Shown piece after piece: positions 27,298 through 36,311 of a stretch of DNA of 64,000 nt. The position numbers and the translations under genes are program-made. The first letter of the stretch is position 1; every line of letters begins with the position of its first letter. Below the pieces are notes generated by a model that saw nothing but the letters and a program-made list of their open reading frames with translations, searched no databases and had not been told where the DNA came from. Source of the DNA: G965212025 sp965212025 (GTDB taxonomy: Bacteria; Pseudomonadota; Gammaproteobacteria; Poriferisulfidales; Oxydemutatoraceae); the NCBI GenBank assembly GCA_965212025.1, contig OZ243039.1, forward strand, positions 1,178,001-1,242,000. Direction: 5' to 3'.

Positions 27298-29130
27298 GTG
27301 CTTCCCGCTTTGAGGGTTGCGGTATCTTTTCTGGCGTTTTCTGTTCTGCCTTATGGCATCCAGGCCGAATGCCGGGAAGTGGAAACCGTGATAGTGACGG
27401 GTACACGGATAGCGGTTGATGCGCTGGATTTTGGTGCTCGGGCGACGGTCATAAGCGAACAGGAAATTCTGAAAAACCAATACCAGACGCTTGGTGATGC
27501 CTTGGGCTCTGTGCCAGGTCTGCATGTCGCCTCCCAGGGGGGACGTGGGGCGGAAACTTCTGTTTTTATTCGCGGCAGCGAATCCAATCATGTTCTGGTT
27601 TTGGTTGACGGAGTGCCGATTAATGATCCTTCCTCTGCGGTGCCGTTCTCTTTTGCTGATTTGTCGCTTCTCGGCGTACAGCGTATTGAAGTTTTGCGCG
27701 GAGTTTATGGTGCCCAGTATGGTTCGGAAGCGATCGGCGGTGTCGTCCAGATTTTCAGCAAGCAGGGCTCTGCAGCGGGTGAACGTCATCTGAGGCTTGA
27801 AGGTGGCAGCTACGGAACCGTTGGTGCCTCGTTTTCGCTCAGTGCTGAAAATTATTTCCTCGGAGTGGAACATTTTCACACGCAAGGGGAGTCCTTTACC
27901 CCACTGGCACTGCGTGGCGGGCAGGATGGAGAAAAAGATGGCCATGAGCGCCTCAGTCTGAAATGGCATTTTGATACCCGGCTGGGGGACGAGTGGCTGG
28001 TGAGTGGCAACATAGGTTATTTGCGGAGTGACACCGAGTTTGATGACTATACGGGGGAGGATGATTTGCAAAAAGAGCTTCGTGAACAGCGTTTGGGACA
28101 CTTGACTCTCAGCCGCAGTTTTTTTTCAGATGTTCTGGATACGCGGTGGAGCTTCCGGTACTTTGACAGCCACAGGAGGTACCCCTTTTCTCCGTATCAA
28201 AAGAGCTATCAAGGAAATGTTTACAGTCTGGCTTTCAATGGCACCTATTGGACACGAAGGAATTTGCAGATCCAGTTTGGTGGCGAGCACGAAATAAGCA
28301 AAGTGGACATTGAAGGCGGGGTTGACAGGAGCCTGCGTACCCAGGCTTTTTATGGGCAGATTCTTTATGAACTGACCCCTGGCTTGCTTGCCACTCTGGC
28401 TTTGCGGAACGATGTTTTTGAAAGAAACCAAGATCACCAAACCTACCGTGTTTCTTTGGCGCATAAGGTTCTGACCCATGACTTGGTGTTTTTCGGAAAT
28501 TACGGGACAGGCTTCAGGGCAGCTGACCTGAACGAGCAATTTGGTGTTGGCGGCAATCCTGAGCTGCGCTCGGAACGGTCTCGTGGCTGGGAAGTCGGAG
28601 TGGAAAAAAAATTCCCGGAATGGGGTCTGAATACCGGCGCGAGTTATTTTCGGAATCGCCTGGACGACTTGATAGAGTGGGAAGGAGATTTCCTGTCAGG
28701 GGGACTGCGTAATCTGGAACGCGCCGAAATAGCGGGTGGGGAAATGTTTTTGCAATACCGTGGTGCCGAGCAGTGGGATGTGCGCTTTGATCAAAGCTGG
28801 ACCAGCGCAAAGCGCGATGATGGAAGCCATCTGTTGCGTCGTCCCCTCAGGAAGAGTTCGCTGAAATTGGGATGGAACTTTGTGTCAGGGGAAACCCTGC
28901 TCTTTGCGCTGGATTACACAGGCACGCAGTGGGATATCGGGAGGAGGGATGCGCTCGCCAGGCAGCGTAATGGGTACATGCTGGCACGTTTGGTTCTGAC
29001 GAAGCACCTTTATGAAAAATTGACGGCTTTTGTGCGGATCAACAATCTTTTTGACCGCGACTACGAGCCAGTGAGTGACTACCAAGGTCTGGGCTTTGAC
29101 GTATTGGCTGGTTTTACAGTTCAGTGGTAA
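27298..29130 (+). CDS. TonB-dependent outer-membrane receptor, BtuB-like
   Basis: A 610-residue outer-membrane receptor, best matching the vitamin B12 transporter BtuB. It has a short signal sequence (RVAVSFLAFSVLPYGIQA), a TonB box ETVIVTG, a plug domain (SQGGRGAETSVFIRGSESNHVLVLVDGVPIND), RVEVLRG-like RIEVLRGVYGAQYGSEAIGGVVQI, then a beta barrel ending in aromatic Trp (TVQW). Substrate could be cobalamin, or another corrinoid; the gene context (thiC) is only suggestive. No cobalamin riboswitch fits in the 91 bases upstream. The GTG start at 27298 gives a reasonable signal sequence but has no clear ribosome site. Confidence 0.88.
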   Translation: MLPALRVAVSFLAFSVLPYGIQAECREVETVIVTGTRIAVDALDFGARATVISEQEILKNQYQTLGDALGSVPGLHVASQGGRGAETSVFIRGSESNHVLVLVDGVPINDPSSAVPFSFADLSLLGVQRIEVLRGVYGAQYGSEAIGGVVQIFSKQGSAAGERHLRLEGGSYGTVGASFSLSAENYFLGVEHFHTQGESFTPLALRGGQDGEKDGHERLSLKWHFDTRLGDEWLVSGNIGYLRSDTEFDDYTGEDDLQKELREQRLGHLTLSRSFFSDVLDTRWSFRYFDSHRRYPFSPYQKSYQGNVYSLAFNGTYWTRRNLQIQFGGEHEISKVDIEGGVDRSLRTQAFYGQILYELTPGLLATLALRNDVFERNQDHQTYRVSLAHKVLTHDLVFFGNYGTGFRAADLNEQFGVGGNPELRSERSRGWEVGVEKKFPEWGLNTGASYFRNRLDDLIEWEGDFLSGGLRNLERAEIAGGEMFLQYRGAEQWDVRFDQSWTSAKRDDGSHLLRRPLRKSSLKLGWNFVSGETLLFALDYTGTQWDIGRRDALARQRNGYMLARLVLTKHLYEKLTAFVRINNLFDRDYEPVSDYQGLGFDVLAGFTVQW

Positions 29131-29306
29131 GGCATGGGTGCTCAAAACAAAAGCAGTACGACCCTGCACCGGCGAGCCTTGAAGAACGCAGTCTTGTTGC
29201 TGGCTTCAGAATTTTCACTCAGGCTGGCACTGCGTTAGCCTAAAGAATCAGAACCGGCTGGCAGGAACATGAAGTGGCGGCTGTTTTCGGTTTTTTCTTT
29301 TAGCTG

Positions 29307-30443
29307 ATGGACTTGCTGACACAAGTCGCTTTGGGCGCAGTGGTTGGTGAGGCTGTGGCTGGCAGGACTATAGGCAGGACAGCACTTTTGACAGGTGCCG
29401 TGGCGGGAGCCATGCCTGACATTGATGTCACGTGGGGATATTTCATGAGCGATGTCGCCCGCTTTACCGATCATCGGGGCTGGACCCACTCCCTGCTTTT
29501 GGCACCCCTGTCCGCCTCCTTGCTTGCCTGGCTTTTTTCACGACCAAAACCTTACTTTGTCGCGCCTTTCGCGACTTGTTTTTATCTGTTTTTTTGGTGT
29601 TTTGTGACCCATATAGGGCTGGATCTTTGTACCACATACGGGACGCGCATTTTTTTACCACTTTCCGACGAGCCCTACGCATTGTCGTCCATTTTTGTCG
29701 TGGATCCCTTCTACACCGTTCCTATGCTATTGACGGTCGGGTTTTTGCTTGCCACCAAAAATTCCGCGCGCAAAAATTTTTATATTGCGATGGCTGGATT
29801 GCTTTTGAGCAGCGCGTATCTGGGAACTTCGCTGCTTTTGAAAGATCACGCTACAAAAGTTTTTCAGAATCTTTTCGTCTCGCACTGTCCGGAAATGAAA
29901 CACTATCTGGTTCAAAGCGGAGAACTGTCGACCCTGATGTGGCGAGTAATCGGCATGACTGCTACAGGCTATGTGGTAGGGAGATATTCTCTGCTGAAAG
30001 GACGCAAGGCCATCACTTTGAAATTTTTTCCGTATCACGAGCTTCGCCCTTGGGTGAAAGAGGAAAGCCTGCGCCTGCCGGAATTGGAAAAATTGCTTCG
30101 ATTCAGCAAAGGGTTTTACAAGCTGGAAAGCCAGGATCAAGAGCTATATCTGATTGACCTGCGCTTTTCTGGTAATCATCCATTTCGTTTTGCCATAGCA
30201 GACCTGTCTCATGGAACACCGCTTCCGGAAACCCAGCCCAGGCGCAATGGCAACAGCTTCGAAGGTCGCGGCTTGAATATCTTCAGCCTCTGGTTGATGG
30301 AGTTGTTCGGAAAATTTCCTCAGTTGGCGATGAAGAACAGTATGGCAACGGTCGCGTCGGATGGCGCGAAACTTTGCCGCGAGCCCACACCCAAAGAGCT
30401 TCCTCCATTTGCGCGCGCTCCCATGGATCTTGTGCGGGAGTAG
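29307..30443 (+). CDS. DUF457 (YdjM-like) membrane-bound metal-dependent hydrolase family
   Basis: A 378-residue inner-membrane protein. The family motif is clear: GAVAGAMPDIDVTWGYF followed by DHRGWTHSLLLAPL, with Asp and His residues that could bind metal. Several hydrophobic segments follow (about residues 60-230). The C-terminal 130 residues are hydrophilic. Homologues are annotated as predicted hydrolases; in E. coli ydjM is SOS-induced. No LexA box was evident here. I cannot assign a substrate. It stands between the TonB receptor and the first H4MPT cluster, and is not obviously linked to either. Confidence 0.82.
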   Translation: MDLLTQVALGAVVGEAVAGRTIGRTALLTGAVAGAMPDIDVTWGYFMSDVARFTDHRGWTHSLLLAPLSASLLAWLFSRPKPYFVAPFATCFYLFFWCFVTHIGLDLCTTYGTRIFLPLSDEPYALSSIFVVDPFYTVPMLLTVGFLLATKNSARKNFYIAMAGLLLSSAYLGTSLLLKDHATKVFQNLFVSHCPEMKHYLVQSGELSTLMWRVIGMTATGYVVGRYSLLKGRKAITLKFFPYHELRPWVKEESLRLPELEKLLRFSKGFYKLESQDQELYLIDLRFSGNHPFRFAIADLSHGTPLPETQPRRNGNSFEGRGLNIFSLWLMELFGKFPQLAMKNSMATVASDGAKLCREPTPKELPPFARAPMDLVRE

Positions 30444-30507
30444 CGGCACGAAAAACTTCTTTAAGGGCGGGGCGTGTAAAAAACGGGGTGAGGGATCTTT
30501 TAAGCCG

Positions 30508-31398
30508 CTAGTTGTGAGCTGCGACTGCCGTTTTCAGGTTGGTGGCCAGTGCGTCCGCTATATTGACGGTAGAAACACTTTGCAATCCTTTCCACGCAGG
30601 TATGCTGTTTATTTCGATAACCCAGAGTTTCCCTGTCGTATCCACGATGATGTCCACGCCTGCGTAAGCAAGGCCAAGCAATTTTGCTGCGTCTCTTGCC
30701 AGGCGGCACAGGGCGTCCGATGGTTTGGCAGGGAGGCAAACGGCTCCTTGTGCCAGATTGTTTATCCAGCTTTTTCCGAGGCGTTGCATGGCAGAGACCA
30801 CTTTTCCGCCAGCAAGGAATATTCTCCAGTCCTGATATCTTTCGCCGGCACTTTCGACAAACTCCTGTAGATAGAACACGCTGCCTGCTGCTGACCCCAA
30901 CAAGTCAGCAGGAGACGAGAGCAAGTGCACTCCCTTTCCCTGTGACCCGAAGACGGGTTTGGAAACCAGTTTGGTACCCCCCTCCAAAAGACCATTTGCT
31001 GTTCCCAGCATCTGTGTGAGGTTTGCCCCTCCCCATGCGCGAGGAGTTGGAATACCGGCTGAAGACAAAATGAAAGAGGTCATCAGCTTGTCGACCGTGC
31101 GTTCAATGGCGAAAGCGTTGTTATGTACCACCGCGCCTTGTCTCTCAAAGGCGTGCAGCACGCTTAAATAGAAGGTTACCTCTTCCAGAGAGCCGCCGGG
31201 GATGCCCCGGACGAACACCCCTTGTGGTTTCAAAATGCCAAGATTTGGGGTGCGCAAACTTGGCTGCGAGTCACTGACGACAAACTCAAAGGATGGAAGT
31301 TCGGCAGTTTTGATGGTACAGGAAGCCCGTTTCAATGCTGCGGTGATTTCGCAGGCGTGCCATCCCTGAGTTTCCTCGGTGATTAGCAGAATAAACAA
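30508..31398 (-). CDS. RimK/MptN-like ATP-grasp ligase of the H4MPT cluster
   Basis: A 296-residue ATP-grasp protein: KPVFGSQGKGVHLL (nucleotide loop), YLQEFVESAGERYQDWRIFL, and VDIIVDTTGKLWVIEINSIPAWKGLQ, which holds the metal-binding acidic residues. RimK-like members add amino acids, and the archaeal MptN adds glutamate to tetrahydromethanopterin. As the last gene of the mptG-mtdB-ATP-grasp-mch run it most likely modifies the pterin or furan cofactor, which is inference from context. It starts at TTG without a strong ribosome site, 21 bases after mch. Homologues occupy the same position in other methylotrophs. Confidence 0.82.
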   Translation of the reverse strand: MFILLITEETQGWHACEITAALKRASCTIKTAELPSFEFVVSDSQPSLRTPNLGILKPQGVFVRGIPGGSLEEVTFYLSVLHAFERQGAVVHNNAFAIERTVDKLMTSFILSSAGIPTPRAWGGANLTQMLGTANGLLEGGTKLVSKPVFGSQGKGVHLLSSPADLLGSAAGSVFYLQEFVESAGERYQDWRIFLAGGKVVSAMQRLGKSWINNLAQGAVCLPAKPSDALCRLARDAAKLLGLAYAGVDIIVDTTGKLWVIEINSIPAWKGLQSVSTVNIADALATNLKTAVAAHN

Positions 31399-31419
31399 GG
31401 TGTCGGGATATCTGCCGGT

Positions 31420-32400
31420 TTATTTTCCGAAAGAGAGTTCCAGAATTTCGGGTGCCAGTTTGCCGTAGCGATAACTTTTCCCGGAAGGGAGGTGCGTTAC
31501 TGTCACTTTAGCGGGACTGAAAAGCATCCGGTCAATTTTGTAAAAATCCTGGTCATAGTTTTTGAATACTTGCGCAAAAGGTATGCCGTAGTCTCTGGAA
31601 GCAGCACTTGGCAGGTTCTCTGCCAGTTGCTTTGCTTCGTCTTTGTCGCCAACCACAAAAAGGTTTATTTGCCCACCAAAAAGTATGGCGTCATTGGTGC
31701 GCCCCATGGCTTCTACGAAGTCAGGTGCGGGGGGGGCAACAGGAGCCGTGCCCGTGCCATCGATGATGTTTTCGAGAGGAAAGTCGAGTTCATTGGCTTT
31801 ATGTAAGGCAACCTCCAGAACCCGTGAGGTCACTTGTATGCTTCCGACCAGGCTGGTGGTTGGTGCCAGGATGAGCGTGAGATGATCCGGTGGGATGTGG
31901 CAGTCCTGGGCAATTTCCTCCATCAGTTCTACGGGTGGAAAACGGTCAGTCTCAAGAACCAGAATGCCTCGGTCTGCATGATCCTGGTAAGCCAGTTTTT
32001 TGTAAATGGCTTCCTTACACGCCAAAGCACGTGCCGGCCCCGAAGCGGGAGCGTAAAAGCGGTTTTTCCCTTCACCCGCTGACAGAGTCCAGCCGGCATA
32101 CTGGGAACCTAGGCAGGCCAGAACCGGGTTGCAGGTATGCACATTCACAGCCAGCGCCCATTCTTTAACCGCATCTTGGTAAGCGAAGGACACTTGTCCC
32201 AGTCCCCCCATACAGATCTCGGCAATCAGGCGTCCGGTTTCCAGACCCCCAGGCTGCTTGATCCCGGCATCCACCACTTCCACACCGTTTGCTTCTTTGT
32301 GACATCGGATGCGGTAATAGTCGGGGTCGTCGCGCAAACGGTTCAGTAGTCGTGCAGCCAGCGCGTTCACGCTGGGCGGGTGAAATTCGTATTCGGGCAT
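31420..32400 (-). CDS. mch: methenyltetrahydromethanopterin cyclohydrolase
   Basis: Hydrolyses methenyl-H4MPT to formyl-H4MPT in the formaldehyde oxidation pathway. The 326-residue sequence is typical: N-terminal PSVNALAARLLNRL, the conserved IKQPGGLETGRLIAEICMGGLG, AGWTLSAGEGKNRFYAPASGPARAL, and RTNDAILFGGQINLFVV. The start codon lies two bases after the stop of the upstream ATP-grasp gene, indicating tight operon structure. It functions between MtdB (upstream in this cluster) and the formyltransferase/hydrolase complex, which is not in this window. Confidence 0.96.
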   Translation of the reverse strand: MPEYEFHPPSVNALAARLLNRLRDDPDYYRIRCHKEANGVEVVDAGIKQPGGLETGRLIAEICMGGLGQVSFAYQDAVKEWALAVNVHTCNPVLACLGSQYAGWTLSAGEGKNRFYAPASGPARALACKEAIYKKLAYQDHADRGILVLETDRFPPVELMEEIAQDCHIPPDHLTLILAPTTSLVGSIQVTSRVLEVALHKANELDFPLENIIDGTGTAPVAPPAPDFVEAMGRTNDAILFGGQINLFVVGDKDEAKQLAENLPSAASRDYGIPFAQVFKNYDQDFYKIDRMLFSPAKVTVTHLPSGKSYRYGKLAPEILELSFGK

Positions 32401-32402
32401 GT

Positions 32403-33512
32403 CTATTCCTGATTGTTGTTGCAGAGGGGATGTTCCATTTTTCGCGCCAGGGAACGCACGCTTTTTTGTAGTCGGGAAAGCACTTTGGATACGGTGTTGC
32501 CATTTTCAAGAAGCGTACACAGTGGCTCACCAGGCTTGAAAGCACGCTTGCCCACAGGCAAGTCGCGGGCTTGAGCTGGCCACGGGAAGTTTTTCGGAAT
32601 TGTTGTCGCCACCCGGCAATATAAAATTGCGTACGCTTTTGTTTGTAAAGAGGCTATTTTAGCCGGGAGCGTGCCGTGGCACGCCGCCAGATGCATGGCA
32701 AACATGGACTGGTTTCGTCCTTCATCATACAGTTGCAGAGTTGCTGAAGGTCTGGGATTTAGTTCCAGGCAGTACAAGCGACCCGCGCAAAGCAAATAAT
32801 CCATGCTGTTTATGCCCGTCAATGCGTATGCGAGTGCCAGCTTGCTTGCGTATTTTTCACATTCTGCCATCTGTCTTTTTTCCAGCATCGTGCGGTTAAT
32901 CGCGCCGCCATGACAAAATGGAAGAGTGGCATCGTGTGTTGAAGTCCAAAGTGTGTTGAAACCGATGGTGCGAATGGTTCCTTTTGCGGCTGCGAATAGA
33001 TGGGATACGCCGCAACCAGGCAAGTACGACTGGCGATATTCTGTGTGCGATTTTGAAAACCGGACACCCATGCCGCCGAAAGAACCTGCAAGCTTGCGAA
33101 GCTGTGGGTATTTGGTGTCTTTTGGAGGCTGGGGGATGCCCAGGTTCTCCAGCGATCTGTCCAGTGATTTTCGATGGTGGCAAAGGGTAAAGGTTTTGGG
33201 GTGATTGCCAAAAAATTCCCACGTGTTCGCGAGATTCTCCACTAGCTTTGGCTTTGCTTCCAAGCCTGGTCCTGGGACGATTTTCCGGCTACCCGTTTCG
33301 TGATACCAAGCTCGGCAGGCGTTTTGCAGGACATCTCCTTTTGTAAAATCACCGCTTGCGACTTTGTAGTGTCTCTGTGTGCTGGCCAAGGTTTCCTGGT
33401 CGCCAAAGCAGTCAATGGCTGATACGGCATAACCCGCCCGGAAGGCAGACTCGGCCAGGTAGCGCGCGCTGGAAGCGACAATCAAATATTCATCATGATT
33501 TGGCGTATTCAC
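32403..33512 (-). CDS. ATP-grasp protein of the methylotrophic H4MPT cluster
   Basis: A 369-residue ATP-grasp-like protein. The N-terminus (VASSARYLAESAFRAGYAVSAIDCFGD) resembles a carbamoyl-phosphate synthase/biotin carboxylase pre-ATP-grasp fold; LKLAGSFGGMGVRF-type and LLCAGRLYCLELNPRPSATLQLYD segments supply the nucleotide and metal sites. Proteins of this kind are found next to mch and mtdB in methylotrophs and are needed for methanopterin-linked metabolism, but their reaction is not known to me. It begins with GTG inside the end of mtdB (20-base overlap) and ends two bases before mch, so it is translationally embedded in the operon. Confidence 0.82.
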   Translation of the reverse strand: MNTPNHDEYLIVASSARYLAESAFRAGYAVSAIDCFGDQETLASTQRHYKVASGDFTKGDVLQNACRAWYHETGSRKIVPGPGLEAKPKLVENLANTWEFFGNHPKTFTLCHHRKSLDRSLENLGIPQPPKDTKYPQLRKLAGSFGGMGVRFSKSHTEYRQSYLPGCGVSHLFAAAKGTIRTIGFNTLWTSTHDATLPFCHGGAINRTMLEKRQMAECEKYASKLALAYALTGINSMDYLLCAGRLYCLELNPRPSATLQLYDEGRNQSMFAMHLAACHGTLPAKIASLQTKAYAILYCRVATTIPKNFPWPAQARDLPVGKRAFKPGEPLCTLLENGNTVSKVLSRLQKSVRSLARKMEHPLCNNNQE

Positions 33513-34401
33513 GTGCCGTTTCGTATGCTTGCCTGTAGTGCAGACTCAGTGGTTTGTTTGCCTGGTGCATGGACTTCAGCAAGCGGTGTTGTGCCTGGTA
33601 TTTCGTGTTGCCAACTGCGAGAGCACCGATGCCACGCGCTTTGCCGTTGCCAGCGGGCAATATGACTCGGTTGTGCTGTGCTGCCACGCCGGCAATACCA
33701 GAAGGTGGAACCGCATTAACGTCAGCAACAACCAGCAACTGTTGTGCTTTGCGCAGGTCTTCTTCGTCCATGACCTGGACGCCTGCTGCTGCCGCGGCAA
33801 AAACCACGTGAGTTTCAGACAGCTGGGCGTTCTTGGTGTCATCGTCACCACTTTTTAGCCGTTCGGCCGCATCACTTTGTAACAGGCCACGGCATTGAGA
33901 GGCAGCCTTTTCCGCGCGCTTGAGTTTGCGACTCAGCAAGGTGACGTTTGCGCCGGCCTCAGCCGCGAGGACTGCCACCGCCATACCGACCGGGCCGGTG
34001 CCGCCGGCGATTAATACTGCAAGGCCTGACCAGTCTGGTCGCGAGTGATCTTTTTCCAGGCATTGCTCAACTGTTGCCATCATCCCGGCTGCGGTCGTAA
34101 AAGCGCCGCTAGGATCAGCGAAAGTACTGATTGCAAATGGGGGAACCATCGCATTCTTGGCAGTATCAAGCATGTCAAGGGCACCGAACATGTCGCGCCC
34201 GCCAAAAAACATGCCAGTCTGCTTCATGCTACGCGGGCTGCGCGAGAAAATGGCATCTTGAACCAAGGCTTGAACTTCCCTTGGCTCAACGCCAGTGTAT
34301 GGAATTACGACATCCCATTCAGCATCCAAAGCCATATTGGCATCAAAGGGACTGATGTTCTTTTCTGTGGTTACGATGTGGATGATTCGCTTTGTGCTCA
34401 C
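33493..34401 (-). CDS. mtdB: NAD(P)-dependent methylene-tetrahydromethanopterin dehydrogenase
   Basis: Oxidises methylene-H4MPT to methenyl-H4MPT, the step after Fae. The sequence shows SPFDANMALDAEWDVVIPYTGV, the conserved FFGGRDMFGALDMLDTAK and a Rossmann nucleotide site (IAGGTGPVGMAVAVLAAEAGANVTLLSRK), then VADVNAVPPSGIAGV. At 302 residues the length fits MtdB rather than the F420-dependent archaeal Mtd. Starts with GTG after a strong AAGGAGAAAACA. It follows mptG by 84 bases and overlaps the next ATP-grasp gene by 20 bases. Confidence 0.95.
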   Translation of the reverse strand: MSTKRIIHIVTTEKNISPFDANMALDAEWDVVIPYTGVEPREVQALVQDAIFSRSPRSMKQTGMFFGGRDMFGALDMLDTAKNAMVPPFAISTFADPSGAFTTAAGMMATVEQCLEKDHSRPDWSGLAVLIAGGTGPVGMAVAVLAAEAGANVTLLSRKLKRAEKAASQCRGLLQSDAAERLKSGDDDTKNAQLSETHVVFAAAAAGVQVMDEEDLRKAQQLLVVADVNAVPPSGIAGVAAQHNRVILPAGNGKARGIGALAVGNTKYQAQHRLLKSMHQANKPLSLHYRQAYETAREYAKS

Positions 34402-34485
34402 TGTTTTCTCCTTAAAAAAATAATTGAATCGGGAATTGGCCTGTTAGCCAAACGGTTCCCAAGGAATTTTACGTAGCTTTCGGGT

Positions 34486-35538
34486 TTACGAGTAGGTGCG
34501 AGGGGGTTCCCCTTTTCCGACGCGGTTTCCATGGTTGGTCACTTGTTCCACGCTGAGCTTCAGTCCATTCTCATGTTTCAGAAGGGAGGCAATTTTTTCG
34601 GCGTGGTCCTCATTGCGGGTAAAAACAAAGGCTGTGGGTCCCCAGGAACTTTGCCCATAGCCGGTGACTTTATGATCGGCCAGCTTGGCGATGGCAGCAG
34701 AAATTTCGGAACTCGTGAAGCGGTTTCCCTGGACAGCGGAAAAGTAGTCGCCAAGAGACATTTGCATGGCTGTTATCGCTGCGGCGAAGGAGCAAAAGTC
34801 TTCTTCGCGAACCGCTGGCAACAGTTTCATCAGCACCTGACGGCATAAAAAGCCGGCACATGATGGTTTGAAAGCCGGGAGCTTTTCAAACGCTTGAAAT
34901 TCTGCTTTGCCAAATATGCGAGGTGTCTGATCTGAAATCAGGAGAATACGCCAGGATTGGGGGAAATCCAGTCGGGCAATGATGGGAGGAGGCTGGTCAT
35001 CATTGCTTTTGCCACCATCCACGACCAGACCTCCGTGCTCAAATGTGCCGATTCCTATTCCTGAGCGCTGGCCTCGCTTGAAAAGGCGAGCCACTTCGCG
35101 CGGTGAAAAAGGCAAGCGGAAGTGGCAAGACAGCACCGCGCCGACGGCGAGAGCCAGTTGCGTTCCCGAACCCAGGCCAAGATGGCGGGGTATGCTTTGA
35201 TGTACTTTTATGTTGACTTTAGGGCTTAGGTTTTTGCTTTTGCAAAATGCCAAAGCCAGTTTCGTGATGGCTTCTTCATTTTCACCGGTGACAGAAAAAT
35301 CTTTTGCCTGACGGGCGCTTAGAATAAATCCTCGGTTCTTAATAGCCAGACCGACACACCCGAACATTCTCCCGGTGCCACCGTGCATATCCATAAATCC
35401 CAGGTGCAGGCGCGCCGGCGTTTTCGCATACACCGAGCCGGTGGTGTTGTTCAACGTTCGCGCCTTGAACGCACGAGTCGGGAAAGTGCCCGCGTCACAC
35501 ACCAAGGTATCAGGCGCGGTGCGGCGAAATCCGGTCAT
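34486..35538 (-). CDS. mptG: beta-ribofuranosylaminobenzene 5'-phosphate synthase
   Basis: Beta-RFAP synthase, the committed step of methanopterin synthesis: it joins p-aminobenzoate and PRPP with loss of CO2. It belongs to the GHMP-kinase-like superfamily: KTPARLHLGFMDMHGGTGR at residues 40-60 and the phosphate-binding PRHLGLGSGTQLALAVG near 115-130, then GIGTFEHGGLVVDGG and VTGYGQSSWGPTAFVF. The frame opens 35 or so residues before the conserved start (SVYAKTPARLHL), so the real start may be later. It lies first in the mptG-mtdB-ATP-grasp-mch run. PabB, encoded in the second cluster, would supply its substrate. Confidence 0.92.
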   Translation of the reverse strand: MTGFRRTAPDTLVCDAGTFPTRAFKARTLNNTTGSVYAKTPARLHLGFMDMHGGTGRMFGCVGLAIKNRGFILSARQAKDFSVTGENEEAITKLALAFCKSKNLSPKVNIKVHQSIPRHLGLGSGTQLALAVGAVLSCHFRLPFSPREVARLFKRGQRSGIGIGTFEHGGLVVDGGKSNDDQPPPIIARLDFPQSWRILLISDQTPRIFGKAEFQAFEKLPAFKPSCAGFLCRQVLMKLLPAVREEDFCSFAAAITAMQMSLGDYFSAVQGNRFTSSEISAAIAKLADHKVTGYGQSSWGPTAFVFTRNEDHAEKIASLLKHENGLKLSVEQVTNHGNRVGKGEPPRTYS

Positions 35539-35597
35539 TGACGTGCGTCTTGCTTATGTCTGTGGTCACAAATACGAATTTCCCTGTGTGTGCGGCA

Positions 35598-36311
35598 TCA
35601 CAATTCGTAAAGAATAGTCTCAACGTCGGCCTGGAGTAGATCCTGGTGCAGGAAATCAGGGCTGTAAATACTTCGTATCCTGCCTTTGGGATCAATAAGA
35701 TACACACGCATGAGATGTGCAAAGGAGCCGACCTCATCGCCATTTTCGTTATATTCCTTTTCCACCGAGATGCCAAAATCATCCAGAATGGGTTGCAAGG
35801 TTTTTTCGTTGGCGGCTGTTAAAAATAACCAGTCTGACGATTTGTCGGGGCGGTGCATGAAGCCATAATCTTTCATGGTTTTTGGAACATCGTTTGCGGG
35901 GTCGAAGCTCAAGCTGATTAAGCGGGTTTTAGCGGAAATCTCTGGGTTATCGCGAAGTTTGGCGGCGAAGTTCCTGAGCACGAAAGACGAAAGCGGGCAG
36001 CCATTGACGTCTCCGCAACGCGTGTAAATAAAGCTGAGCACGACCACCTTGTCTTTGTAGAGGGAGCGTAAATCTGACTGTGTGCCATTTTCCAAAAGCA
36101 CGGTGCCCGTACCCAAGGTCTTGCTTGGGGGGAGCGGGTAGGTGCCGGGCTGCGGCACTTCGAAGCCTAGTGTAGACCAGCCTGGTGCCCGAGCAGGCTG
36201 TTGCGCAGTGCTATCCAAACTCCAGCTTGATATGGGTGAGAGAAGCGTGGCCACAAAGCCGGCCACAAAGACCAGCTTCCAATTCCCGTTGGAAAAAAAA
36301 TGATTGCGCAT
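35598..36311 (-). CDS. SCO1/SenC-family protein with a C-x5-C metal site
   Basis: A thioredoxin-fold protein of the SCO family, normally a copper chaperone or thiol-disulfide protein for cytochrome oxidase, acting outside the inner membrane. It has a signal/anchor helix (KLVFVAGFVATLLSPISSW), then FIYTRCGDVNGCPLSSFVLRNF in place of the usual CxxxC, and the His ligand in GSFAHLMRVYLIDPKG. The C-x5-C spacing departs from standard SCO1; I have seen this form in methylotroph-associated SCO proteins, so a C1-related role is a possibility. The ATG at 36311 is chosen for its GGGAG site 8 bases upstream. It lies 59 bases upstream of mptG in the same orientation. Confidence 0.85.
   Translation of the reverse strand: MRNHFFSNGNWKLVFVAGFVATLLSPISSWSLDSTAQQPARAPGWSTLGFEVPQPGTYPLPPSKTLGTGTVLLENGTQSDLRSLYKDKVVVLSFIYTRCGDVNGCPLSSFVLRNFAAKLRDNPEISAKTRLISLSFDPANDVPKTMKDYGFMHRPDKSSDWLFLTAANEKTLQPILDDFGISVEKEYNENGDEVGSFAHLMRVYLIDPKGRIRSIYSPDFLHQDLLQADVETILYEL

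Noticed and set aside
27169..28101. 310-codon minus-strand open frame inside the TonB-dependent receptor
   Set aside because: Antisense to a clear receptor gene; composition (many Arg, Gln, His) is typical of a shadow frame.
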